Part shown: in pieces, positions 1-6,240 of the stretch
Layout: the number at the start of each line of letters is the position of its first letter
Numbering within the stretch: the first letter of the stretch is position 1
Origin: Pseudomonadota bacterium
GTDB lineage: Bacteria; Desulfobacterota; Syntrophia; Syntrophales; UBA5619
Assembly: GCA_018827585.1 (NCBI GenBank)
Contig: JAHJXP010000231.1
Location: forward strand, 1-9,905
DNA length: 9,905 bases
Direction of reading: 5' to 3'
Program-made: the position numbers and the translations under genes
Notes under the pieces: generated by a model
What the model was told of the DNA's origin: nothing
The model's database searches: none
The model's input: only the letters and a program-made list of their open reading frames with translations

Positions 1-434
1 ATCAGTTCGGGATGGATCGTGCGCAACCACTCCGCAACATCATCGCGGATCTTCTTCGCCAGAAAAAACATCTCCCTCGCTTCCTGATCGGATGTGATTC
101 CCGCCCTTTCGTAACCACCGATGTTTCTTTTCTTCCGGAACTGATCAAAGTGGGCAATCAGACTCGCAGGCGCGTCGATCGTATGAGCGAGGGATTGGAT
201 GATCCGATAGTGATGGGATTCCCGGCTGGCACGATAACCGGACGCGGCAAGGGCAATTGTGGCCGCCTGCAGGGCTGCATTGTAAGCAATATTCAGGCGC
301 CAGTCGGCACTGAGACCGGCCGCCTGGCAATCTGTCAAGTCGCGTTCGATCAGGGCAAACACATCCGAAATCTCATTCGGACTTGTCGTATGCGGCTTTA
401 GCCAGTCGTTAAGAAGCCAGTTTCGCAAGGTCAT
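1..434 (-). CDS. HEPN-domain protein, partner of the adjacent nucleotidyltransferase (3' end beyond window)
   Basis: This is a partial gene: 144 codons are visible, starting at an ATG at 434 and still open at the left edge. The start is supported by a GGAGA element about 8 bases upstream and by the protein beginning MTLRNWLLNDWLKPH. The predicted fold is all-helical. Residues 98-113 carry an R-K-K-R-N-x3-Y pattern (R103, N104, Y108) followed by E-R-A-G, typical of HEPN proteins of the SAV_6107-like kind that sit beside nucleotidyltransferases. It overlaps the end of the nucleotidyltransferase gene by 26 bp, so the two are translationally coupled. In HepT-type toxins the motif is R-x4-6-H and the protein is an RNase; here tyrosine stands where histidine is expected, so RNase activity is uncertain. 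The assignment rests on motif and gene pairing, not on a database search. Confidence 0.78.
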   Translation of the reverse strand, partial: MTLRNWLLNDWLKPHTTSPNEISDVFALIERDLTDCQAAGLSADWRLNIAYNAALQAATIALAASGYRASRESHHYRIIQSLAHTIDAPASLIAHFDQFRKKRNIGGYERAGITSDQEAREMFFLAKKIRDDVAEWLRTIHPEL

Positions 435-1020
435 GCTCGTCTCCGATCAGGAAGACTTTGTCCCCTTCCAGGACTGACTTGATGAAATGGTGACCCGCCG
501 CCTTTTTGGCCCGGAACTCCTCGACAGGATAGACGGTTGGGTTGATTTCCCGGTTCAGGGTCAGTTGAACGGGACTGAGCGTTTCAACGACCTCGGCCGA
601 GGTCACGTCGCCGACCACGAAGAGATCCACGTCGCTTTCTCTGCTTTCGCCGCCGCGGGCAACGGACCCGTAAATGAAGGCGGACCGGATGCGTTCTGCC
701 AGGGGCAGCATTGCTATTTTCAAGGCATCGCCCATGCCGGCGGTTTTCATGATCAGGCTTTTCAGCTCCGGATATACCGCACACTGGGTATTGGCCTGGT
801 AATAGACCTGCCTGCCCTTTCCGAAACGCCTGATGATACCCGCTTCCGCAAGGGCTTTCAGTTCGCGTTGCACCGCGCCGGTGCCTCTGCCGGCGACCCG
901 AACAAGCTGACGCAGATAGAACGTTTCATCGGCATGCCCATAAAGCACCGATAATATGGACCGCCTGGTCTTGCCGAGAAGCGTTTCCGTCAGATGATCA
1001 TTCACCGTTATCATGCCCAT
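409..1020 (-). CDS. Winged-helix and minimal nucleotidyltransferase (MNT) two-domain protein
   Basis: The protein has 203 residues. Residues about 10-75 look like a winged helix-turn-helix of the MarR/ArsR kind, with a recognition region LRQLVRVAGRGTGAVQREL and a basic wing (RRFGKGRQVYY). Residues 113-137 hold the nucleotidyltransferase signature: GSVARG (G118, S119) followed by D130-V-D132, the two metal-binding aspartates of DNA polymerase beta-type enzymes. The family is known from MNT/HEPN (MntA-HepT) modules, where the enzyme can AMPylate its HEPN partner. The extra DNA-binding domain makes this one a likely transcription factor as well. It is first in a two-gene unit with the HEPN gene. 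No Shine-Dalgarno is visible before the ATG at 1020; a second ATG at 1014 is possible. The twin palindromes just upstream are probably its own operators. Confidence 0.88.
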   Translation of the reverse strand: MGMITVNDHLTETLLGKTRRSILSVLYGHADETFYLRQLVRVAGRGTGAVQRELKALAEAGIIRRFGKGRQVYYQANTQCAVYPELKSLIMKTAGMGDALKIAMLPLAERIRSAFIYGSVARGGESRESDVDLFVVGDVTSAEVVETLSPVQLTLNREINPTVYPVEEFRAKKAAGHHFIKSVLEGDKVFLIGDEHDLAKLAS

Positions 1021-1033
1021 GATTCAGTCGAAC

Positions 1034-1071
1034 GTACCCGTTTTGGGTACGATTGTACCCGTTTTGGGTAC
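1034..1071. promoter_or_regulatory. Two tandem palindromic operator sites
   Basis: Two identical 17-bp perfect inverted repeats, GTACCC-GTTTT-GGGTAC on the plus strand, lie at 1034-1050 and 1055-1071. Their starts are 21 bp apart, two helical turns, so bound dimers would lie on the same DNA face. They overlap the -10 box, the spacer and the predicted start of the promoter for the nucleotidyltransferase-HEPN unit. This is the layout of a repressor site. The bound protein is inferred, not shown, to be the winged-helix protein encoded next door. Confidence 0.7.
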
Positions 1072-1080
1072 AGATATCAA
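1052..1080 (-). promoter_or_regulatory. Promoter of the nucleotidyltransferase-HEPN unit
   Basis: Read on the minus strand, a -35 box TTGATA (1080-1075) and a -10 box TACAAT (1057-1052) are separated by exactly 17 bp. The predicted transcription start is near 1045, giving a leader of about 25 bases to the ATG at 1020. One palindrome fills the spacer and runs into the -10 box; the other covers the start site. Confidence 0.6.
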
Positions 1081-1215
1081 TAGAAACGTTGATCAGCGGA
1101 TGAACATCTCACAGAGGGTGTCTTGTTTCCCCCCACACCCCCACAATCACTTTACACCTCCGTCTTGGTCTCTCTCTAAACATTGGTGTCCATTTTTTTC
1201 AACCTATCACAAATC

Positions 1216-1284
1216 TCAGGCAAAGACCTTGCCCGGGGTCAGGATGAGGTTGGGGTCGAACAGGGGCGTGAGCGCCCGGCGGGC
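1216..1284 (-). pseudogene. 3' remnant of an FAD-linked oxidase (GlcD/D-lactate dehydrogenase-like)
   Basis: Immediately after the TGA of the last permease, and in the same frame, 22 sense codons and a second TGA encode ARRALTPLFDPNLILTPGKVFA. The string F-D-P-N-x-I-L-x-P-G-K-V-F is the usual C-terminus of FAD-linked oxidases of the glycolate oxidase GlcD and D-lactate dehydrogenase family. Nothing else of such a gene is present. The most likely history is a deletion that joined the end of the permease gene to the last codons of an oxidase gene lying downstream on the same strand. The rest of the gap, 1081-1215, holds no recognisable feature. Confidence 0.65.
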
Positions 1285-1959
1285 TCAGATCCGTTGGTGT
1301 TCGAAGCCGGGGAGCCTCAGGCGGTCCTCCACGCGGCTCAGCAGCAGGCTCGCCACCGAGGTCATCGCCAAGTAGCAGGCCCCGATGATCAGGAAGATCT
1401 CCGTGTACTTGAAGGAGTTCGAGGCCAGAATCTTCCCCTCGCCGGTCAGTTCGACACAGGTGATCATATAGGCCAGCGACGAGTACTTGATCAGGTAGAT
1501 GATCTCGTTTCCGCAGCCGGGGAGCGCCCGCCTTATCGCCTGGGGGAGGATGATGGAGAAGATCATCTTGACCTTGCTGAAGCCCAGCGACTGGGCGGCC
1601 AGCATCTGCCCCCGCCGGATCGACATAAGCGCCCCCCGGACGTACTCCGAGTGGTAGGCCCCGCTGCAGAGCGAAAAGCCCAGGACCGCTGCCACAAAGG
1701 GGGCGAGATAGATCTTGATGTAGGGGAGGCCGAAATACCAGATGAAGAGCTGGACGACGAGCGGAATCCCCCGGAATAGCACGACGAAGGCGTTGGCGGC
1801 GGCCATGACCGGACGGTTGCCGTAGACCCGGAGGACCCCGACGATGATCCCGATGACGAGGCCGAAAATCGCCGAGGGGACGATGAGCGCGAGGCTCACC
1901 CAGAATCCCTTGAGCAGGGCGGGATAGACCTCGTTCTGGATGTAGAGCCACTCCTCCAT
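1285..1959 (-). CDS. Polar amino acid ABC transporter permease (second subunit)
   Basis: This 224-residue inner-membrane protein belongs to the HisM/GlnP-type permease family. Several hydrophobic segments are visible (about 15-45, 53-77, 83-100, 155-170 and 187-207). The EAA loop that docks the ATPase is at 107-149 (EYVRGALMSIRRGQ, then SLGFSKVKMIF, then LPQAIRRALPG). I chose the ATG at 1959 because the protein then begins with the usual short N-terminal stretch (MEEWLYIQNE), the ATPase gene stops 2 bp before it, and a GGGGAGAAG element lies upstream. The frame stays open well upstream into the ATPase gene but there yields only Arg/Gly/Pro-rich nonsense. It should pair with the 225-residue permease as a heterodimer. 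Substrate is not determinable beyond polar amino acid. Confidence 0.93.
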   Translation of the reverse strand: MEEWLYIQNEVYPALLKGFWVSLALIVPSAIFGLVIGIIVGVLRVYGNRPVMAAANAFVVLFRGIPLVVQLFIWYFGLPYIKIYLAPFVAAVLGFSLCSGAYHSEYVRGALMSIRRGQMLAAQSLGFSKVKMIFSIILPQAIRRALPGCGNEIIYLIKYSSLAYMITCVELTGEGKILASNSFKYTEIFLIIGACYLAMTSVASLLLSRVEDRLRLPGFEHQRI

Positions 1960-1961
1960 CG

Positions 1962-2720
1962 TCAGCGCTTCTCCCCGTAGAACTCCGCGATCTTGGCGCA
2001 GAACTCTCTCGTCCGGGCGTTTTCCGCCTGGAAGAGGATCTTTTCGGGCGTCCCCCGCTCGCTGATCCGCCCGTCCTCCATGAAGATTATCTCGCTGGCA
2101 AGCGAACCGGCGAAGGCGATCTGGTGCGTCGCCATGATCATCGTCATGCCGTTTTCCCCCAGGTCGCGGATGACCGCGAGGACCTCCCCGATGAGCTCGG
2201 GGTCCAGGGCCGAAGTAGGCTCGTCCAGGAGCATCACCTTCGGGTCCATCGCCAGCGCCCGGGCAATCGAGACCCGCTGCTTCTGCCCCCCGGAGAGCTG
2301 GGCGGGGTATTTCTGCGTATGCTCCTTCAGGCCGACCCGCTCCAGTTCCGCGACGGCGCGCTCCCCGGCCTGGGCCTTTGCCATCCCCTTGACCTTGACC
2401 ATGCCGATCCGGACGTTCTCCAGGGCAGTCAGGTGGTCGAAGAGGTTGAAGTCCTGGAAGATCATCCCCACCTTCTGGCGGTAAGCGTAGAGGTCGCGCT
2501 TGTGGGCGTAGTGGACCTCCTTTTCCTCCAGCCAGATCCGCCCCTCGTCGGGGCGGACGAGGAAGTTGATGCACTGCAGAAGCGTGCTCTTCCCCGCGCC
2601 GGAGGGGCCGATCAGGATCTTGAGGTCCCCCTTGTTGACGGTAAGCGAAGCCCCCCTGAGGACCTCCTTCTTCCCGTAGCGCTTCGATACGTTTTCGATC
2701 CTTAAAATGGGTTCAGGCAT
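1962..2720 (-). CDS. Polar amino acid ABC transporter ATP-binding protein (GlnQ/HisP type)
   Basis: This is a complete 252-residue ATPase that powers the importer from the cytoplasmic side. Walker A is GPSGAGKST at 38-46, the Q-loop glutamine is Q89, the signature LSGGQKQR is at 142-149, Walker B is VMLLDE at 162-167, the D-loop SALD at 170-173, and the switch histidine is H199. All catalytic residues are present and the length is normal for the family. The ATG at 2720 has an AAGGA element 5 bases upstream. It lies between the two permease genes, 78 bp after one and 2 bp before the other, so all three are co-transcribed. Confidence 0.96.
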   Translation of the reverse strand: MPEPILRIENVSKRYGKKEVLRGASLTVNKGDLKILIGPSGAGKSTLLQCINFLVRPDEGRIWLEEKEVHYAHKRDLYAYRQKVGMIFQDFNLFDHLTALENVRIGMVKVKGMAKAQAGERAVAELERVGLKEHTQKYPAQLSGGQKQRVSIARALAMDPKVMLLDEPTSALDPELIGEVLAVIRDLGENGMTMIMATHQIAFAGSLASEIIFMEDGRISERGTPEKILFQAENARTREFCAKIAEFYGEKR

Positions 2721-2742
2721 ACAATCCTTAAGATCTTTCGGA

Positions 2743-2775
2743 AATCAGATCCCTTTGCGCTCAAGGGGCTTGATT
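2743..2775 (-). other. Imperfect hairpin inside the importer operon
   Basis: The 78-bp gap between the first permease and the ATPase contains an inverted repeat: AATCA with TGATT outside, CCCTT with AAGGG inside, and a 7-base loop. In the minus-strand transcript it forms two 5-bp stems separated by a mismatched internal loop. No run of U follows directly, so it is more likely an RNA processing or stability element, or chance, than a terminator. Confidence 0.3.
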
Positions 2776-2798
2776 TTCCAGTGAGGCAAAGTTCTCAT

Positions 2799-3476
2799 CT
2801 ACGCCCCGTGCTGGGAATACCCCGGGATCCGGACCTTCTCCTCCAACACCCGCAGGCCCCTCGTCCCCATCCAGGTGAGAATGAGAAAGATCACCCCCGC
2901 GGTGAAATAGAGCGGGAGCTGCTGGTAGGTCCTGGTAGCCACGAAATGCGCCCGCGCCATGATCTCGGCCACGCCCAGGGCGTAAGTCACCGCCGAGTCC
3001 TTCAGAATAATGGAATATTCGTTGGACCAGCCGGGGATGGCAAGCCGGAGCGCCTGGGGAAGCACAATAAACGAGATCGCCTTGAAATCACTCATCCCGA
3101 GGGCCCGGGCCGCCTTGAGCTGCCCCTCCGGGAGCGACAGGATCGCCCCGCGGAAGATCTGGGACTGGTAGGCGGAGCTGATCAGCCCCAGTACGATGAT
3201 CGCGACCGTAAAGGCGGACAGGTTGACGTCCAGCGCCGTGCAGAGGCCGAAATAAAAGAGAAACAGCAAGACCAGCAGCGGGATTCCCCTGAAGAACCAG
3301 ACATAGACGCCGATCGCCCGCCGGAGCGCCGGGCGGCCGTAGACCTGCCCCACGGCGAGAGGAACGCCGAGGATAAGCCCCAGCCCCATCGCCCCGAACA
3401 CGACAATCACAGTCACGACCGACCCCTGGAGGAGATACGGGAGGGCGTCGGCTATGGCAATCAAACCTTCCGGCAT
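2799..3476 (-). CDS. Polar amino acid ABC transporter permease (first subunit)
   Basis: This is a 225-residue inner-membrane permease of the HisM/HisQ family. Hydrophobic segments lie at about 14-44, 55-79, 88-103 and 186-204. The EAA loop runs over residues 108-150 (FRGAILSLPEGQ, then ALGMSDFKAI, then LPQALRLAIPGW). The C-terminal EEKVRIPGY is typical. The ATG at 3476 gives a normal N-terminus (MPEGLIAIADALPYLLQG), but no good ribosome binding site is visible before it. It is clearly different in sequence from the other permease, consistent with a two-permease importer. It follows the binding-protein gene after a 223-bp gap holding a repeat and a hairpin. Confidence 0.93.
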   Translation of the reverse strand: MPEGLIAIADALPYLLQGSVVTVIVVFGAMGLGLILGVPLAVGQVYGRPALRRAIGVYVWFFRGIPLLVLLFLFYFGLCTALDVNLSAFTVAIIVLGLISSAYQSQIFRGAILSLPEGQLKAARALGMSDFKAISFIVLPQALRLAIPGWSNEYSIILKDSAVTYALGVAEIMARAHFVATRTYQQLPLYFTAGVIFLILTWMGTRGLRVLEEKVRIPGYSQHGA

Positions 3477-3518
3477 CCGTTCACATCAATTGATACTACT
3501 CCGACAATTCGCGTTCTT

Positions 3519-3604
3519 TGTCATTCTGAACGACCGAAGGGAGTAAAGAATCTTTTCGTATGTGGTCTCATTTGTGAGATTCCTCGTCGCTTCGCTCCTC
3601 GGAA
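3519..3604. repeat. Dispersed non-coding inverted repeat (MITE-like), degenerate
   Basis: The left arm begins TGTCATTCTGAACGACCGAA and continues to GAATCT; the right arm runs from GAGATTCCTCG to GCTTCGCTCCTCGG. Read as reverse complements, the arms share the pattern CGAAG-GA-GAATCT. This matches the common intergenic repeat type with CATTCTGA and TTCGCTTCG ends that occurs in many copies in numerous bacterial genomes. Both arms carry mismatches and the expected outer end of the right arm (GGAATGACA) is lost, so it looks old. Recognition is from memory of the pattern; copy number in this genome is unknown. Confidence 0.5.
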
Positions 3605-3650
3605 GGCGCCCTCTTCCCGCCCTTGATTCCATCGGGTAAAATCGTCATCG

Positions 3651-3665
3651 CTCCCCCGCGGGGAG
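3651..3665 (-). terminator. GC hairpin after the binding-protein gene, possible attenuator
   Basis: A perfect 6-bp stem, CTCCCC with GGGGAG, has a 3-base loop and lies 35 bp past the binding-protein stop codon on the minus strand. A short TTTT follows only about 12 bases later, so it is a weak terminator at best. Such hairpins often stabilise the binding-protein mRNA and reduce read-through into the permease genes. Confidence 0.35.
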
Positions 3666-3699
3666 GGAATTGAAGGGGCAGGCGCTCCTTCTCCGGTCA

Positions 3700-4461
3700 T
3701 CATTTGTCAATATAGTTCTTCTTCAGCTCAGCCCAGTAGGGGGATTTCATGAGCCTCTTGAGGCCCTCGTTGACCTTCTTGAGGAACTCGGCGTCCTCCT
3801 TGCGGACGGCGTAGCCGAAATCCTCGTCCTTCATCCCGAAGCCGCCCAGAATCTTGACGGGCTTCTTCCTGGCGGCGTCGATCGCCGGGGCGTCGTCCAT
3901 CGCGGCGGCTACGATCCGGCCGTTGACCACATCCTCCACCGCCAGCGGGGCGGAATCATACTGCACCAGCTCGAACTTCTTTCCGCCCTTCTTGATCAGG
4001 TTCTCCTCGATCCATTTCGCCTCGGTCGTCCCGCGCTGAACGCCTACCTTGTTCCCGTCGGCCAGGGCCTTCTCCACGGTGAGCGGCGAATCCTTCTTGG
4101 CTACAAGGACCTGCTTGATCTTCCAGTAGGGGATCGTGAAGTTGACCTGTTTCTGGCGCTCCTCGGTGATGCTCATCCCCGAGGCCACGATGTCGATCTT
4201 CTTGGCCTTCAGGCTGGGAACGATGCCGTCCCAGTCCATCGGCTGGTGCTTCACCTTGAACTTCATCTCCTTGGCGATCCAGTCCAGGGCCTTCACGTCG
4301 AATCCGTCCGGATTACCGGATTTGTCCACATAGGCGAAAGGCGGAAAGTTGGCGTCTATCCCGTTGATGTAAACCTTCTCCGCGGCGATGGCAGACGTCA
4401 CAAACACGACGAGCAATGCCAACAGCCCCAAAACCACTCCCCAAAGCCCTTTTCTTCTCAT
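3700..4461 (-). CDS. Periplasmic amino acid-binding protein of the ABC importer
   Basis: This 253-residue family 3 solute-binding protein captures an amino acid in the periplasm. Residues 1-26 form a signal peptide with a basic start (MRRKG), a long hydrophobic core and an AIA-type cleavage site. The mature protein has the family features IDANFPPFAYVD, GFDVKALDWIAKEM, WDGIVPSLKAKKIDIVASGMSIT-ERQK and VGVQRGTT. There is no lipobox cysteine, so it should be soluble. The ATG at 4461 was chosen because AAAGGAG lies about 10 bases upstream and it gives a clean signal peptide; the longer open frame upstream up to 4617 does not look like protein. It is the first gene of the importer operon. Specificity within polar amino acids cannot be read from the sequence. 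Confidence 0.94.
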   Translation of the reverse strand: MRRKGLWGVVLGLLALLVVFVTSAIAAEKVYINGIDANFPPFAYVDKSGNPDGFDVKALDWIAKEMKFKVKHQPMDWDGIVPSLKAKKIDIVASGMSITEERQKQVNFTIPYWKIKQVLVAKKDSPLTVEKALADGNKVGVQRGTTEAKWIEENLIKKGGKKFELVQYDSAPLAVEDVVNGRIVAAAMDDAPAIDAARKKPVKILGGFGMKDEDFGYAVRKEDAEFLKKVNEGLKRLMKSPYWAELKKNYIDK

Positions 4462-4575
4462 AAATACCGATCTCCTTTCTTCCCGATGGTCTTGTGTCCC
4501 AAATGAATGGTCTTCCCGAAACAATCCGAATCCTTGCGCGATATGAAGCCGCTTCTTCCCTGTCAGAGGCGACGA

Positions 4576-4605
4576 AGCATAGAATAATATCAGGGAGGGT
4601 GTCAA
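4576..4605 (-). promoter_or_regulatory. Probable sigma70-type promoter of the amino acid importer operon
   Basis: On the minus strand a perfect -35 box TTGACA (4605-4600) is followed after 18 bp by TATGCT (4581-4576). The predicted start near 4569 leaves a leader of about 108 bases before the binding-protein ATG. The leader holds a small GAAGC-rich inverted repeat but no riboswitch that I recognise. Confidence 0.5.
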
Positions 4606-4617
4606 GATGAAAGGCAA

Positions 4618-5181
4618 CAGCGAATTGCACCTGTGGCACAGATTTTGTCCAAAGTAGCCAAATGTAAAGAAGCGTTGGACGCACTACAATAGTATATCGG
4701 AAGCGGGTGGTGAAACTGGAGAATCGCTCCGCATGGGCGTTCTTATGTTCACAAACTGGTGGAAGAGAGAGGGGAAAAGATAAAAGCTTGATGTGCTTCA
4801 AATTTTGTCTTGACTTTGAAGACAGCCTCCTTCAGTATGCATTATAACGCCATGCCTTGAAGCATAGGGCGCCACGACCCGTGAAAATGGGAGATCGGGG
4901 GAAGGGAGCGGTAAAATAAAGGTTTTTTGACCGGGCTAGGGTACAATTATCATTATAAGACACACCGTAAACGTAAGATCACTTCCTTCCAGCATGACGA
5001 GAACAAGAATTTAAGCCGTTGCGAGGCCCTGATCGCCTATTACAAAGTAACATCAACGATACTTAAACGACGATCTGATTTATCCCGGAGTTGATGGGTA
5101 AATGAGGGTAAACTATCAATTGTTGTTTGTTAATCATCCATGGAAACAGAGGTAAGTTTTTGAGTTGAAAGGAGGTAATCT
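4618..5181. other. Intergenic region without a recognised gene
   Basis: This divergent gap separates the importer operon from hflKC. It is more AT-rich than its neighbours. A frame from 4927 to 5094 on the plus strand is open for 55 codons but has only a TTG start and no recognisable protein. Promoter-like boxes for hflK exist but are weak: TTGATG at 5091-5096 and TATCAA at 5114-5119 with a 17-bp spacer. No RNA gene was recognised. Confidence 0.5.
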
Positions 5182-6240
5182 ATGACGCCGGAAGGAGGAT
5201 TTGGTCCTTACGGACAGTCGCCGTCTTTAGACGCGATCATCCAACAGATTCAGCAGAAATGGCAGTCATTTAATTTTAAGGGTTCTCCGATTCCCATTTT
5301 GCTCGTCATTGCGCTGATAGTGATTTCTCTCTGGACAGTCTGGTTTACGATCCAGCCGGAAGAGACGGGCATAGTGCAGCGATTCGGCAAGGTCATCCGC
5401 ACGGCCGGGCCGGGTCTGCACTTTAAGGTGCCTTTAGGAATCGAAACGGTCCGTACGCTTCCCACGGCCAGGGTTCTCAAAGAAGAATTCGGCTTCCGGT
5501 CGCTAACCGCCGTCCCAGGGCAGCGGACACAGTATGCGGCCACCAGCCAGTCTTTTAAGAACGAATCCCTCATGTTGACGGGAGACCTCAATGTTATCGA
5601 TGTCCAGTGGATCATTCAGTACCGGATCGAAGATCCGATCCTCTATCTGTTTAACGTGCGGAACACGGAAAAGACGATCCGCGACATCACCGAGGCAGTC
5701 ATGCGCCGGGTGGTCGGCAACCGGCTCGGCAGCGACGTGCTCACTGTCGCCCGGGTGGAAGTAGCCAGCGAGGCGAAAGAGGAGATTCAGAAGATCCTGA
5801 GTGATTATAAAACCGGGGTGCGTCTGGTAACCGTTGAACTCCAGGACGTCACACCTCCCGATACCGTGAAACCGGCCTTTAACGAAGTCAACGAGGCTCG
5901 CCAGGATAAGGAACGGACGATCAATCAGGCCCAGGAGCAGGCAAACCGCGAAATACCCAAGGCCGGCGGTGAAGCGGCCCAGAGCATCAGCCAGTCCGAA
6001 GGTTACGCCTTGGAGCGAATCAACCGGGCCAAAGGAGAGGCCAACCGCTTTTTGGCTATCCTGGCCGACTATGAAGGCGCCCCGGAGGTAACGCGGCGGC
6101 GTATGTACCTGGAATCCATGAGCGGCTTCCTGGCGGGGCTGAAAGATCTCTATATCGTAGACAGCGACCAGAAAGCCCTGATACCCTGGCTTCCCATGAA
6201 ACCCGGTGCAACGCCGCCTGTCGAAGGAGGTAAAAAGTGA
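5182..6240 (+). CDS. hflK: HflK, membrane-anchored SPFH/band 7 protein
   Basis: The 352-residue protein has a short Gly-rich N-terminus (MTPEGGFGPYGQ), one membrane segment at about 37-57, and an SPFH/band 7 domain beginning at EETGIVQRFGKV (60-70). HflK hallmarks include LTGDLNVIDVQWIIQYRI, ITEAVMRRVVG and VTPPDTVKPAFNEVNEARQDKERTINQA. A charged coiled-coil region and the family ending MYLESMSGFLAGLKDLYIVD follow. HflK and HflC assemble into a cage around the FtsH protease in the inner membrane and modulate its activity. The ATG at 5182 has an excellent AAGGAGGT at 5169-5176. It is coupled to hflC through a 4-bp overlap. The cytoplasmic Gly-rich tail is shorter than in E. coli. Confidence 0.95.
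   Translation: MTPEGGFGPYGQSPSLDAIIQQIQQKWQSFNFKGSPIPILLVIALIVISLWTVWFTIQPEETGIVQRFGKVIRTAGPGLHFKVPLGIETVRTLPTARVLKEEFGFRSLTAVPGQRTQYAATSQSFKNESLMLTGDLNVIDVQWIIQYRIEDPILYLFNVRNTEKTIRDITEAVMRRVVGNRLGSDVLTVARVEVASEAKEEIQKILSDYKTGVRLVTVELQDVTPPDTVKPAFNEVNEARQDKERTINQAQEQANREIPKAGGEAAQSISQSEGYALERINRAKGEANRFLAILADYEGAPEVTRRRMYLESMSGFLAGLKDLYIVDSDQKALIPWLPMKPGATPPVEGGKK

Noticed and set aside
1034..1071. Two identical repeats as the start of a CRISPR array
   Set aside because: Only two 17-bp copies with a 4-bp gap, each a perfect palindrome and placed over promoter boxes; they fit operators, not CRISPR repeats and spacers.
1285..2574. A 429-codon minus-strand frame covering the second permease and most of the ATPase gene, as a possible fusion protein
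   Set aside because: Only the part from 1959 down looks like protein; the upstream part is an out-of-frame reading of the ATPase gene rich in Arg, Gly and Pro.
2781..3626. A 281-codon plus-strand frame opposite the first permease
   Set aside because: It is the antisense of a well-recognised permease, a common effect of GC-rich codon use, and its translation has no family features.
3670..4506. A 278-codon plus-strand frame opposite the binding-protein gene
   Set aside because: Antisense shadow: Leu/His/Gly-rich translation without motifs, against a binding protein with a signal peptide and a good ribosome binding site.
4927..5094. A 55-codon plus-strand open frame upstream of hflK
   Set aside because: It has no ATG, only a TTG start, no convincing ribosome binding site and no recognisable sequence.
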